Notes under the pieces: generated by a model
What the model was told of the DNA's origin: nothing
Databases searched by the model: none
The model's input: the letters and a program-made list of their open reading frames with translations, nothing else
Shown: piece by piece, positions 1 through 8,366 of the stretch
How positions within the stretch are numbered: the first letter of the stretch is position 1
How the letters are laid out: each line of letters opens with the position of its first letter
Translations under genes and position numbers: made by a program
NCBI GenBank assembly: GCA_016288215.1
Contig: JAEEYQ010000059.1
Location: forward strand, 58,385-122,384
Source: Lentisphaeria bacterium
Lineage (GTDB): Bacteria > Verrucomicrobiota > Lentisphaeria > Oligosphaerales > Oligosphaeraceae
DNA: 64,000 nt
Reading direction: 5' to 3'

Positions 1-1254
1 CCAAGTGCCGAACGCCGTGGGCAGTGCGCTGAATTCTCCTTCTTTAACATCTTGGAATGCAGAGGGTTCGGACATGACATAGGCCTGGCGGGGCGTGGGG
101 TCGTAGAGCCAGGACAGGGGCACTTTGGTCATGCGGTCATTGTAGAGGTTGCAGTCCCGCACATAGCTCAACAGGACGCAGTCGTCCATGACATGGATGG
201 AGGTGTAGCAGTACCAGCCGTTGGGGTTGCCCTCCAGGTTCTTGATGAACTTCCATGTCTTGCCGTCGTCCTGTGAAATGGCGGTGGTCAGCGGCGTGCG
301 GTCCACATGATAGGAATGATGGTTTTTTCGCTGAGCGACGACGGCCCAGTTCTTCGGGTTCGGGCGCTCCTTCCACGCTTTGGGAAGGCCCGTGTGGTCG
401 TTCCACACCACAAGCAGGTCTCCGTTCTTCAGCCGTTTCATGGAAGTGGGGGCCATGGGGCCCAGAAGGAACGTGGAGGGATGCGGAGTCTCCCACGTCT
501 CGCCGGCGTCGGCGCTGTGGGTGATGTATTGGCATCCGATGTCCGTGCGGATGTACATGAGAATGCGGCCATCGTTAAGTTCTACGGCGCCAGGCTCTTC
601 CAGAAGAACCGGATTGCCGTCGGCGTCGCGGGCGTTGTATTCCTGCCCTGTGTGCCACGTCTTGCCGCCGTCATCGGACATGGCGCTGAACACCTTGCCC
701 TTTCCGATGGTGGAGTCGTTGGGGCGGGACAGGACGTCCATGGGCAGGAGGATGCGGCCGCTTTTCAGCTGGATGGTGCGGTCATTGACCAGTTCATAGT
801 AGCCGATTTTGTCGCCGAGAATCTCCACGGGGTCGTTCCATGTCTCCCCTTCGTCCGTTGAGACGCGCATGAGGGGACGGCAGTCCACTTCGCTATTCTT
901 CCGCAGGTAGAAGAGGGCAATGCGGCCGTCCTGCAGCCGCAGGAGACTGACGCTCATCACGTTCATGTTCCCTTCCTGCTTGACGATCATGCGGGGGCCG
1001 CTCCAGGTCTCCCCCTTGTCGGCGGAATAGCGCACGCTGATGTTGGCGTGGCCGTAGTCTGACCCCGAGGTTCCCGTGAAGTGGGAGTAGGCAAACATGA
1101 GGCGGCCGTCTTTGAGGGCCACAAAGGTGCCTTCGCTGTTCCGCGGGTTGTCCGGCCCCGCGTTCAGCTCAAAGACGCGGCGGGGCAGCTCCTGGGCGCC
1201 GACGGCGGTGGCCAAGGCGAGAAGTCCCATGCAAATGCCGGAGTAAAATTTCAT
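1..1254 (-). CDS. Exported sialidase (BNR-repeat, GH33-like), C-terminus cut by window edge
   Basis: The 418 codons visible run from an ATG at 1254-1252 to the left edge with no stop, so the C-terminus is missing. The first 20 or so residues (MKFYSGICMGLLALATAVGA) look like a Sec signal peptide, implying export. Five Asp-boxes of the S-x-D-x-G-x-T-W type are visible (SADKGETW, STDEGETW, SDDGGKTW, SADAGETW, SQDDGKTW), the hallmark of the six-bladed sialidase propeller. The family usually hydrolyses terminal sialic acid from host glycans; other sugar substrates cannot be excluded. A second sialidase-fold gene lies 159 bp upstream in the same direction, so the two are probably co-expressed. An inverted repeat (9-bp arms, AACGCCGCC at 1351-1359 and its complement at 1407-1415) lies between them and overlaps the upstream gene's stop. 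Confidence 0.88.
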   Translation of the reverse strand, partial: MKFYSGICMGLLALATAVGAQELPRRVFELNAGPDNPRNSEGTFVALKDGRLMFAYSHFTGTSGSDYGHANISVRYSADKGETWSGPRMIVKQEGNMNVMSVSLLRLQDGRIALFYLRKNSEVDCRPLMRVSTDEGETWNDPVEILGDKIGYYELVNDRTIQLKSGRILLPMDVLSRPNDSTIGKGKVFSAMSDDGGKTWHTGQEYNARDADGNPVLLEEPGAVELNDGRILMYIRTDIGCQYITHSADAGETWETPHPSTFLLGPMAPTSMKRLKNGDLLVVWNDHTGLPKAWKERPNPKNWAVVAQRKNHHSYHVDRTPLTTAISQDDGKTWKFIKNLEGNPNGWYCYTSIHVMDDCVLLSYVRDCNLYNDRMTKVPLSWLYDPTPRQAYVMSEPSAFQDVKEGEFSALPTAFGTW

Positions 1255-1413
1255 TTTATTTCTTCTGTTGCTATCATTATATTGCATTTCTATGCCGTTA
1301 TTTTTGAGGAGAATCCGCAAAAGACGGTATGAAAAGGCGTCGTCGGAACGAACGCCGCCTCTGTCGAAAATGATGGGGCCGCCATGAGTCAAATGCGCTC
1401 TGAAAAGGCGGCG

Positions 1414-2526
1414 TTATTGTGTAGGCTGGACAGGATGGCGGAGACGGAAATCGGCGGAGGTTGGCGCGTCGGCCAGAAGGTCCTCCTCGCGGAAGCTGGC
1501 CAAAAGGAATTCCCCATGAGAGCGCTCGTGGTCGTAGATGACGTGGATGCGACCTGTATCATCCTGCGCGGCACAGGGATAGGAGACGTTGTCACGTTCG
1601 TCCAAAAGGAGGCGGTGGGGCCAGGTTTCGCCGTCATCAAGGGAAAGATAGGCGGTGAGGTTGTTGCGTCGGCGGGAGCCGTCTCCAGGGGTGTTCTCGA
1701 CACGGAGCAGGTTGCCGGAGGCGAGACGAAGCATTGCGATGCGGGAGAAGCCGCAGAAGCCGACGTCTTGCGGAGGCGTCCACGTCCGGCCGCCGTCACG
1801 GGAGAAGCTCTCCTTAGCGACGGTGCGGGCACGCATGACGCACCAGAGACGGCCATCTCGCCGAAGGATGAAATGGTGTTCATCGAAAGAGCTTTCTCCA
1901 TGGATGACGACATGGCCGCGGAAGTGGGCGGTCTTTCCATGGTCGGCGCTGGACCAGCAGCCGGCGCCCCGATAGGGTGCCATTCCGTCCGGCCGAGTGG
2001 AGTACATGTTCCACACGGAGCAGGGCATCAGCCAGGTTTTTCTGAGGCCGATGACCAGCGGCGGGTTGAGCATGATGCCATGGGCAAGGCGGACGGGCGG
2101 CGTGAAACGGTAGCGGGTGGCGGGGTCGTAGGGATTGCACAGCTTGCTCAGCCAGACGCCTCCAACGCCGTCGAAGACGCCGCCTGCGTATTCGGGGCAG
2201 TAGCTCTGGCTCCAGAAGAGGCAGAGTTCGCCCTGCGGCGAAACCCACACAACGGGGTCGAAGGCGCGCACATCCTTCTGTGGCGGATCCACGACGGCCA
2301 CGGCATCGCTCCAATGTTGGCCATAGTCGCGGCTGACCATGAGAAAGACATAGTTCTGCTGGCATTCACCGTCGCCGCCGGAGTAGGCGCAGGCGAAGCA
2401 GAGGCCTCCCGGCAGCACCGCGATGGAGGGGATTCCCTTGTAGGCGTTTTGACGATAGTGGTGCCGGGCATTGGGGCGGGCTGGCGGCACGGCTTGGGCG
2501 GAATAGATAGGAGGGGATGTTGACAT
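1414..2526 (-). CDS. Sialidase-fold (BNR-repeat) protein without signal peptide
   Basis: This 370-residue protein carries Asp-box-like repeats (SRDYGQHW, SADHGKT, SRDGGRTW, SLDDGETW) spaced as in exo-alpha-sialidase-like propellers. It starts MSTSPPIYSAQ, with no hydrophobic leader, so it is probably cytoplasmic, unlike its exported neighbour downstream. I infer a sialidase or a related unsaturated-sugar or glycoside-processing enzyme; catalytic residues cannot be assigned securely by eye. It is first in a two-gene minus-strand unit and is divergent from the DUF374 gene, with a 316-bp spacer that holds strong inverted repeats. A long open frame exists on the opposite strand across this gene, but only the minus frame gives a recognisable family. 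Confidence 0.85.
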   Translation of the reverse strand: MSTSPPIYSAQAVPPARPNARHHYRQNAYKGIPSIAVLPGGLCFACAYSGGDGECQQNYVFLMVSRDYGQHWSDAVAVVDPPQKDVRAFDPVVWVSPQGELCLFWSQSYCPEYAGGVFDGVGGVWLSKLCNPYDPATRYRFTPPVRLAHGIMLNPPLVIGLRKTWLMPCSVWNMYSTRPDGMAPYRGAGCWSSADHGKTAHFRGHVVIHGESSFDEHHFILRRDGRLWCVMRARTVAKESFSRDGGRTWTPPQDVGFCGFSRIAMLRLASGNLLRVENTPGDGSRRRNNLTAYLSLDDGETWPHRLLLDERDNVSYPCAAQDDTGRIHVIYDHERSHGEFLLASFREEDLLADAPTSADFRLRHPVQPTQ

Positions 2527-2588
2527 GATGGAACCTTGATGCTTTGGATTACAGGCTTTACAATGGCATCGCCTTTCCCTTTTGCAAG

Positions 2589-2664
2589 AGGCAAAACCAC
2601 AAAAAAACCGTTTTTTGCCTGAAAGCGGTGCTGACGAAAAATTAAGTGACGAAAATTTTCGTCA
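2589..2664. promoter_or_regulatory. Inverted repeats in the divergent promoter region, possible operator
   Basis: Two structures sit close upstream of the minus-strand sialidase. The first is an AGGCAAAA/TTTTGCCT hairpin (2589-2620). The second is a perfect 18-bp palindrome, TGACGAAAATTTTCGTCA, at 2647-2664, with an extra direct half-site TGACGAAAA at 2632-2640. Three half-sites in this arrangement resemble a dimeric repressor operator. No regulator gene is adjacent. The rest of the 2527-2842 gap shows no gene. Confidence 0.4.
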
Positions 2665-2842
2665 GTAAATTGCAGATTCTTTCTTTGCCGAATATCTGCG
2701 CACCTAACGCCTTGCCGTCAAATGGATTCCAATTGCTGAGGCGCGGGCCGACTCGCTTCCATACGGGATGTCGAATTGACTCTTGGGAGGCGGATGTTAT
2801 CTTATGGGATGGACAAGCGGTTCCTGAGGCGATTGGGCGGCG

Positions 2843-3502
2843 ATGCGGAAGAAGTGGTTTACATTCAAGAACAAGCGGAAGTTTCCCGGCTGGGTCACAT
2901 GGCTGCTGTCATGGCTGATGCGGGGGATTGCCGCGACGTATCGTCTGAAGATCGACGATTCGGCGGGCTGGCTGGCGTCGCGCCGTCCCTGGCCGGTTCT
3001 GGTTGCCATTTGGCATGAGAAGATTCTGTTCCTGCCGACGTTGGCACCCCAAGGGCTTCTGGATGGCATGTGCGTCATGATAAGTCGTTCCAGGGACGGG
3101 GAATACATCTCCGATTTGGTGGCGCGTTTCCATTTGCGCGCCGTCCGCGGCTCTTCGGGAGCGGGACACGGCGGAGCGCAGGCCGTCCTTCAGCTGCTGG
3201 AGGCCATGAAACAGGGGCTTTCTCCGATTTTGACGGTGGATGGCCCCCGTGGCCCGCGCCATTGCGTGCAGCCCGGCATCCTGCTCTTGGCGGAGAAGAC
3301 AGGGGCCCCCATCCTACCCGTCACGTTGACGGCACCGCGCCATTGGTGCTTCAAGTCGTGGGATCGAACCCAGTTCCCCGTGCCCTTTTCACGGGTGACT
3401 CTTCATTTCGGCGCCCCCATTGCCATGGAAGCGGGGGAAGGGCGGGAAGCTCTTGCCAGTCGGCTGAGCAAGGCGCTGGACCAATTGGAAATTAGCGGTT
3501 AG
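2843..3502 (+). CDS. DUF374 lysophospholipid acyltransferase-like membrane protein
   Basis: A 219-residue protein of the DUF374 family, which is related to the LPLAT acyltransferases and often found near Kdo-transferase genes. A hydrophobic N-terminal segment (GWVTWLLSWLMRGIAATY) suggests inner-membrane attachment. The family motifs are present in order: WHEKILFLP (where LPLATs have the catalytic His), ISRSRDGEYIS, RGSSGAGHGGAQA and TVDGPRGPRH. The probable role is lipid A or outer-membrane lipid acylation, by analogy only. The stop codon TAG (3500-3502) lies inside a heptamer repeat array. The UvrD-like helicase follows 72 bp downstream but is not obviously co-regulated. Confidence 0.85.
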   Translation: MRKKWFTFKNKRKFPGWVTWLLSWLMRGIAATYRLKIDDSAGWLASRRPWPVLVAIWHEKILFLPTLAPQGLLDGMCVMISRSRDGEYISDLVARFHLRAVRGSSGAGHGGAQAVLQLLEAMKQGLSPILTVDGPRGPRHCVQPGILLLAEKTGAPILPVTLTAPRHWCFKSWDRTQFPVPFSRVTLHFGAPIAMEAGEGREALASRLSKALDQLEISG

Positions 3503-3524
3503 TGGTTAGCGGTTGGCAGTTAAA
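3490..3524 (+). repeat. Heptamer array, GGTTAGC family
   Basis: Five units with a 7-bp period (AATTAGC, GGTTAGT, GGTTAGC, GGTTGGC, AGTTAAA). The array begins in the last codons of the DUF374 gene and contains its stop codon. It is followed within 15 bp by a 9-bp-period array. Confidence 0.7.
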
Positions 3525-3538
3525 AACTTAGAATTTTG

Positions 3539-3565
3539 CTAGAGCATCTGGAGCTTCTAGAGCTA
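3539..3565 (+). repeat. Nonamer array, CTAGAGCTT family
   Basis: Three imperfect 9-bp units (CTAGAGCAT, CTGGAGCTT, CTAGAGCTA) just upstream of the helicase ATG. Read in the helicase frame from a TTG at 3536 they would add a Leu/Glu-rich peptide, but the repeat recurs at 26003 and 63821 outside genes, so I treat it as non-coding. Confidence 0.7.
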
Positions 3566-3574
3566 ACTAGAATT

Positions 3575-5611
3575 ATGACATTGGATTCTCCATCGATTTT
3601 GGCGGGGTTGAATCCAGAGCAGCGGAAGGCCGTGGAGACTCTGGAGGGGCCGGTGCTGCTTTTGGCGGGGGCGGGAACTGGCAAGACCCGCGTCATCATC
3701 TGCCGCATCGCCAATCTGATCCGCCACGGGGTGCCGCCAAGCCAGATTTTGGCGGTGACGTTCACCAACAAGGCCGCCAAAGAGATGCGGAGCCGGGTGG
3801 CGGATCTCATCGAGCCGTCTCTGGCGGAGAAGCTGACGGTGAGCACCTTTCACTCGTTTTGTCTGCAAATCCTTCGGCATCAGATACATAAATTGGGTTA
3901 TAACCGGAATTTCTCCATTGCGGCAGAGGGCTATCAGAAGGGGCTTGTGCGGGAAGTGGCGACGGAGCTGGGGGTGACGGGAACCGGTTTCAACGCCGAT
4001 GAATGGCTCTCCGCCATCAGCCGCGCCAAGGCGGCCTTGGAAAGCCCAAGTGACGTGATGGCAAAGGGTTATCCTCTTTCTGACAAAATCGGCAGGGTGT
4101 TCGCGCGCTATCAGGAGCGCATGCGGCAGATGAATCTGGTGGATTTTGACGACCTGCTGGGGCTGACCGTGCGGCTGTGGGAGGAGCATCCGGAGGCGTT
4201 GGAGTTCTGCCGCGGCGTCTACCATTATCTGATGATCGATGAGTATCAGGACACCAACAGCGTGCAGCTCCATCTGATGCGCTTGCTGGCCGGCTCTCGA
4301 GGCAATATCTGCGCCGTGGGCGACGATGACCAGTCCATCTATGGCTGGCGTGGCGCGAATTTGGGCAACATCTTGGATTTCGAGACCTACTTCCCCCATG
4401 CCGCGGTGCTGCGGCTGGAGCATAACTATCGTTCCACCAATACGATATTGAATGCGGCCAATGAGCTGATCGCCCATAACCGCTCCCGCCACGACAAGCA
4501 CCTGTGGTCTCAGCAGGGAGAGGGGGAGAAGATTCTCATGGTTCGCTGCGCGGATGAACGGGACGAGGCGGAGTTCATTGCGAACTATCTGCTGGATCGG
4601 GTGACGGACGGACAGTGGAAACGCCATGCGGTCCTCTTTCGGGCGGGGCATCAGGCGCGGGTGCTGGAGGAGACGTTCCGCCGAAAGCGGGTGCCCCATA
4701 TCTTGGTGGGCGCCAATTCCTTCTACGAACGGCGGGAGATTCTGGACGCCTTGGGCTTCCTGCAACTGGTGGCGAATCCGAAGAACGACATGGCGCTGCT
4801 GCGGGTGCTCAATGTGCCGCCCCGTGGCATCGGCGACGGAACGCAGGAGAAACTGGTGGAGCAGGGACGCATCATCGGCCAGCCCCTGTTCCAGGTCCTC
4901 TCCGACGATGATTGGCTGAAGACGCTTCCTGGCTCCGCCGCGGCGGGCCTGCGGCAGTTTCGGATGGCGTTAATCCATGGTGCGGAACGATTTGCAACAC
5001 CGGGTGATTTGTGCAAAAAGGCGGAGACTCTCTTTGCCGACCTGGACTATATCGACGGCTTGGGCCGTATGTACAAGCCGCGGGAGGATGCTCTGCAGCG
5101 CAAGGAGAATGTATTGGAGTTTCTCGGCTCCTTGGATGAGTTTGACGGGAAGCGCGGCCATCAGGCGACGTTGGAGGAGTTTTTAGAGCAGATGGCGCTG
5201 GAGGACGCGCGGGACCGTCAGGACCGACGGCGCAACGACAGCGACAACTCCGTGACCCTCATGACCGTCCATGCCTCCAAGGGACTGGAGTTTCCTGTGG
5301 TCTTTGTGGCAGGCATGGAGCAGAAGCTGTTTCCCCATCAGATGGCGTTGGACGAAGGCAATGAAGAGGAGGAGCGGCGGCTCTGCTACGTGGCCTTCAC
5401 CCGCGCGAAGGAACAGCTGATTCTGACCTATGCGGACAAGCGGCGGGTTCAGAACGAAACCGTGAGACGGCTCCCTTCCCGCTTTTTGAACGAATTTTCG
5501 GAGGGGCTGGCGGTGCTCTCCACTCCTGCCAAAGTCCTTAAACCCGCTTCGCTCAATGATATCCGTGGCTATCTAGACAGCTTGCGCGCCCAATTCAAGC
5601 CATCGCAGTAA
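3575..5611 (+). CDS. UvrD/Rep/PcrA-family superfamily 1A DNA helicase
   Basis: A 678-residue SF1A helicase, close to the length of Rep (about 670). Motifs are in order: NPEQRKAV (Q motif), LLLAGAGTGKTRV (Walker A), TFTNKAAKEMRSR (Ia), MIDEYQDTN (II), AVGDDDQSIYGWRGA (III), LEHNYRS (IV), VTLMTVHASKGLEFPVVF (V) and CYVAFTRAKEQL (VI). It should unwind DNA 3' to 5' in replication restart or repair. I chose the ATG at 3575 because the upstream TTG at 3536 begins inside a dispersed nonamer repeat and would add only repeat-encoded residues. It is not visibly in an operon; a 700-bp gap with a foldback element follows. Confidence 0.95.
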   Translation: MTLDSPSILAGLNPEQRKAVETLEGPVLLLAGAGTGKTRVIICRIANLIRHGVPPSQILAVTFTNKAAKEMRSRVADLIEPSLAEKLTVSTFHSFCLQILRHQIHKLGYNRNFSIAAEGYQKGLVREVATELGVTGTGFNADEWLSAISRAKAALESPSDVMAKGYPLSDKIGRVFARYQERMRQMNLVDFDDLLGLTVRLWEEHPEALEFCRGVYHYLMIDEYQDTNSVQLHLMRLLAGSRGNICAVGDDDQSIYGWRGANLGNILDFETYFPHAAVLRLEHNYRSTNTILNAANELIAHNRSRHDKHLWSQQGEGEKILMVRCADERDEAEFIANYLLDRVTDGQWKRHAVLFRAGHQARVLEETFRRKRVPHILVGANSFYERREILDALGFLQLVANPKNDMALLRVLNVPPRGIGDGTQEKLVEQGRIIGQPLFQVLSDDDWLKTLPGSAAAGLRQFRMALIHGAERFATPGDLCKKAETLFADLDYIDGLGRMYKPREDALQRKENVLEFLGSLDEFDGKRGHQATLEEFLEQMALEDARDRQDRRRNDSDNSVTLMTVHASKGLEFPVVFVAGMEQKLFPHQMALDEGNEEEERRLCYVAFTRAKEQLILTYADKRRVQNETVRRLPSRFLNEFSEGLAVLSTPAKVLKPASLNDIRGYLDSLRAQFKPSQ

Positions 5612-5651
5612 CCTCTCGTCACCATCCATAAGATACACGGAATAAACCAAA

Positions 5652-5679
5652 TGCAGTCAGCCGCAAGTGGTTGACTGCA
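5652..5679. terminator. Weak hairpin downstream of the helicase gene
   Basis: TGCAGTCA (5652-5659) and its perfect complement (5672-5679) form an 8-bp stem about 40 bp after the helicase stop. There is no clear T-run, so a terminator role is uncertain. Confidence 0.3.
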
Positions 5680-5818
5680 AGGAAGTTATATAAACCTAAA
5701 AACAGCACTTGGATTTATCTTCCATGCAAATCATTATGCTGAATCGGTCTCTCCCCGATTCATCAAAATGTGCGGAAAAGACAATGGCGGCAGAAAGCGG
5801 GGTATGCCGAAAAAGAAG

Positions 5819-6157
5819 AGCCGCTTTGGCGGCGGCAGGATATTAGCCGTGGGTAAGCGAAACGCCGTAGGCGTAAGCGTAACCCACGGTGCACGAGAAA
5901 GTTAGAGTTTTTGAACCGCGCAGCGGTGACAGGAGCCTGACGTGGGTGAAGCGAAGCGAAACCCACGAACAGATTTCCTGCCACCAATACATGGTCAAAA
6001 ATATGTATTTTCCTGCTTGTCCATGGGTTACTCTTCGCTCCACCCACTGTTATTATCCTGCCACCACTACGTGGTTCCCAATATGTATTTTTCTGCCTGT
6101 CCGTGGGTTACGCTTCGCTCCACCCACGGCTATTATCCTGTCGCCGCTAAAGCGGCT
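5819..6157. mobile_element. MITE-like foldback element with 36-bp terminal inverted repeats
   Basis: The ends, 5819-5854 and 6122-6157, are inverted copies of one another over 36 bp with about four mismatches, beginning AGCCGCTTT and running through AGGATA to CCGTGGGT. Inside are further hairpins built on the same core (GTGGG, then AAGCG-rich sequence, then CCCAC): 5850-5888, 5942-5967, about 6022-6048 and 6101-6129. No transposase or other gene is present, so it would be non-autonomous. I see no clear target-site duplication. It occupies most of the 5612-6310 gap; the remainder of that gap is AT-rich and holds nothing I recognise. Confidence 0.55.
5976..6140 (+). repeat. Two tandem 80-bp repeats plus start of a third, inside the foldback element
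   Basis: Units 5976-6055 and 6056-6135 each start TCCTGCCACCA, pass through ATATGTATTTT and the hairpin core TGGGTTAC/CTTCGCTCCACCCA, and end TATTA. A third copy begins at 6136 with TCCTGTCGCC and stops at the element's right end. The unit length is exactly 80 bp. Confidence 0.75.
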
Positions 6158-6310
6158 TAAAACTCTCAGTCGCACAATTCATGCGACTCTCACCTGCTGG
6201 GGTAATTCTGCAATTTACATAATATATTTATACACAATATATTATGAATAAATAACTGGTTTAACTTCTTTTTTCTTGCTTATAGTTCTAATATGCTTGT
6301 TTACAATGAT

Positions 6311-7105
6311 TTAACAATGCCGTGACAGAGCTTCCAGCATGGTGTCGTGAAGGATGCCGTTGGTGGCCAGAATGTGCCCCACGGTGTCCTCCACGGGCTT
6401 TCCGTCGAAACCGCTGACCTTGCCGCCTGCTTCACGGATGATGAGGGAGCCGGCCTCCCAGTCGTAGGGGCACAGCTTGTATTCCCAATACACATCATAA
6501 TGGCCTTCCGCCACAAAGCACAGGTCGATGGCGGCGGAGCCGCAGGTTCGAATGCCGCGCAGACGGTATATCATTTCGGAGTACATGGGGACATTGTCTG
6601 GCTTGGCATGACCGCGGACACAGCCGAACCCTGTGCCGCCCAAGGCTTTAAGCAAATCGTCATTGGCGGTCACGTGAATTTGGCGGCGGTCCCTCCAGGC
6701 GCCTTCGCCACGGCCAGCCCAATATAAGGTGTCGAAAACCGGCATATAGACAACGCCTGCCGTGGTCTCGCCGCCTTCCCGAAGGCCGATGGAGACACTG
6801 AAGAAGGGATGACCGTGGATGAAGCAGGTGGTGCCGTCGATGGGATCCACGATGAAGACTCGGTCATAGCGGGCCAAAGAGCCGTAATTGCCCTCCTCGC
6901 CGTAGAAATCGATGTCAGGGAACAAGGTTTCCAGCTGGCCTCGCACGAAAGTCTCCACTTCGCGGTCCACCACGGTGACCATGTCCGTATCGGTGCCTTT
7001 ATGGAAGATCTCGTTGCCGTGCAAGTGGTTGAAATGTCCAAGGGCGATTTTTCCCGCCTGGATGGCCACGCGGCCCATTTTAACAAGTCGTTCATGGGTA
7101 TTCAT
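6311..7105 (-). CDS. Inositol monophosphatase family phosphatase (SuhB/CysQ-like)
   Basis: A 264-residue member of the lithium-sensitive, Mg-dependent phosphatase family, close to the family's usual 260-270. Metal-binding motifs are intact: Y-GEEG (Glu ligand), VDPIDGTT (Asp cluster) and YDWEAG (the usual W-D-x-A-G site written as DWEAG). Substrates in the family include myo-inositol phosphates, PAP and fructose bisphosphate; the sequence does not decide between them. I take the ATG at 7105 because GAAGGA lies 9-10 bases upstream; a TTG two codons earlier is less likely. The YheT-like gene lies upstream on the same strand, with a spacing of about 47 bp. Confidence 0.9.
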   Translation of the reverse strand: MNTHERLVKMGRVAIQAGKIALGHFNHLHGNEIFHKGTDTDMVTVVDREVETFVRGQLETLFPDIDFYGEEGNYGSLARYDRVFIVDPIDGTTCFIHGHPFFSVSIGLREGGETTAGVVYMPVFDTLYWAGRGEGAWRDRRQIHVTANDDLLKALGGTGFGCVRGHAKPDNVPMYSEMIYRLRGIRTCGSAAIDLCFVAEGHYDVYWEYKLCPYDWEAGSLIIREAGGKVSGFDGKPVEDTVGHILATNGILHDTMLEALSRHC

Positions 7106-7152
7106 TTGCAAAGATTCCTTCGGCTGTTGTATCGGATTGACGGCTGTTGTTT

Positions 7153-8157
7153 TCAGGCCAGCGCCGCCATTGTCTTGTTCCCCAGACAGGTTATCTCAAA
7201 AAAGGCCAGAGCCCGTCGCGCCGGCCACCATGGCTCCCCCTTTTTTCCAGGGAAGCCGCAATGGCCGCCGCCCTCCGGCATCTCCAAATAGAGCAGGGGG
7301 TTGCGGGTTGCCTCGGCGACCGGATAGCAGTCTCCTGCGAGAAAAGGGTCGTTTTGAGGGGCGACCAGCAGCAGGGGAACCTGCAGATTTGGGAAATAGT
7401 GGCAGGCGGAGGCCACGGTGTAGTACTCCACATGGTTCTTCAGGCCCAGATAGGGGGCGGTGTAGCGGTCGTCGAACTCCTCGAAGGTCCGCAGCTTGTC
7501 GATGCCGCGGGTGTCCAAGGTTCCGGGGAACTGGATGGCGTTTCGTTTGATGATCTCCACCATGTCCTTCATGAAATGTCCTGCATATTTCAGTCCCATG
7601 AAGGAATGAAAGGTCTGGTTGCTGGACATGATGTCCGTGGTGGCGCAGAAGACGGCGCCGCCGCAGATTTGGGGGATTTGGCGGGACTCCTCCCGACACA
7701 AGTACAGCGCGGACAGGTTGCCGCCCATGCTGTATCCCGTGTAGGCGATTTTGCGGTAGTGGCCGACCTCCAAGGCGTGTTGGGTCACCCAATGGAGTTC
7801 CTCTGTGGAATTCTGCGTCGTGTATTTGCCGATGGTTCCGGGGGAGCCGCCGGTGCCCCTGAAATTCCACGCCAGACAGTCCCATCCGGCTTGATTGAAA
7901 TGACGGACCAGAGAGAGAATGTAGTGGCGGCGGGAGTGGCCGCAGAGGCCATGGCTCAGGATGAGCAGCTTGTCCGAATTCACTTTGGCCCAATCCAACA
8001 GCAGAATGTCCCCGTCTGGCGTGTGGAAGTTCTCCATGTGCATGTTGTCGGGGACGGTCTCCTTGCGGGTGTAGGAGGGAAGAATGGTTTGCCAGTGCTT
8101 GTTGCTCCACGGAAAGTGACGGGGCGCGTGATAGGTTGATGGAGAGACGATTGGCAT
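7153..8157 (-). CDS. yheT: YheT-family alpha/beta hydrolase
   Basis: A 334-residue protein that matches the YheT family by its order of features. It has an N-terminal HWQTILPSY (the HxQTxxP signature), a nucleophile elbow GYSMGGN (Ser), an NDPF loop (Asp) and GGGHCGF (catalytic His). HGLCGHSRR supplies the oxyanion region. YheT proteins are cytoplasmic serine hydrolases of poorly known substrate, probably esterases. Two units of a GGAATTA-type heptamer repeat lie directly upstream of the ATG. It probably shares a transcript with the phosphatase gene just downstream. Confidence 0.92.
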   Translation of the reverse strand: MPIVSPSTYHAPRHFPWSNKHWQTILPSYTRKETVPDNMHMENFHTPDGDILLLDWAKVNSDKLLILSHGLCGHSRRHYILSLVRHFNQAGWDCLAWNFRGTGGSPGTIGKYTTQNSTEELHWVTQHALEVGHYRKIAYTGYSMGGNLSALYLCREESRQIPQICGGAVFCATTDIMSSNQTFHSFMGLKYAGHFMKDMVEIIKRNAIQFPGTLDTRGIDKLRTFEEFDDRYTAPYLGLKNHVEYYTVASACHYFPNLQVPLLLVAPQNDPFLAGDCYPVAEATRNPLLYLEMPEGGGHCGFPGKKGEPWWPARRALAFFEITCLGNKTMAALA

Positions 8158-8167
8158 GGCTATTAGA

Positions 8168-8181
8168 GGAATTAGAAATTA
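8168..8181. repeat. Short heptamer pair, GGAATTA/GAAATTA
   Basis: Two adjacent 7-bp units, GGAATTA (8168-8174) and GAAATTA (8175-8181), 10 bp upstream of the yheT start. They belong to the same family as the long arrays at 25969, 42353, 60118 and 63784. Confidence 0.5.
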
Positions 8182-8287
8182 TGCTGCATCAGCCTCAAAG
8201 GGGTGGCGGAAATCAACATCATCGTCATTATAGAAGATGGAATATCAGCCATAATCCACATGGCCGTGATAGTTCTTTTGTCAATTC

Positions 8288-8335
8288 AAAAGAGCGGCAA
8301 GGCGCAGATTGACCACGCCAAATTGCCGCTCTTTA
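8288..8335 (-). terminator. Terminator of the oad operon
   Basis: On the minus strand, 30-80 bp after the oadB stop, AAGAGCGGCAA pairs perfectly with TTGCCGCTCTT. Inner GGCG/CGCC pairs lie in the loop and CTCTTTTG follows. The stem is 11 bp, strong, and well placed to end the oadGAB transcript. Confidence 0.7.
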
Positions 8336-8366
8336 TAACATGCTTATTATCAACAACTTACAGTTT

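Noticed and set aside
1384..2523. Long plus-strand open frame opposite the second sialidase
   Set aside because: It is the antisense of a gene with clear Asp-box repeats; its own translation shows no family and reflects GC-rich codon bias.
3536..3574. Leu/Glu-rich N-terminal extension of the helicase
   Set aside because: Encoded entirely by the dispersed nonamer repeat; the family begins near the ATG at 3575.
3563..4765. 400-codon minus-strand frame opposite the helicase
   Set aside because: All helicase motifs are on the plus strand; the minus frame has no ribosome-binding site or domain.
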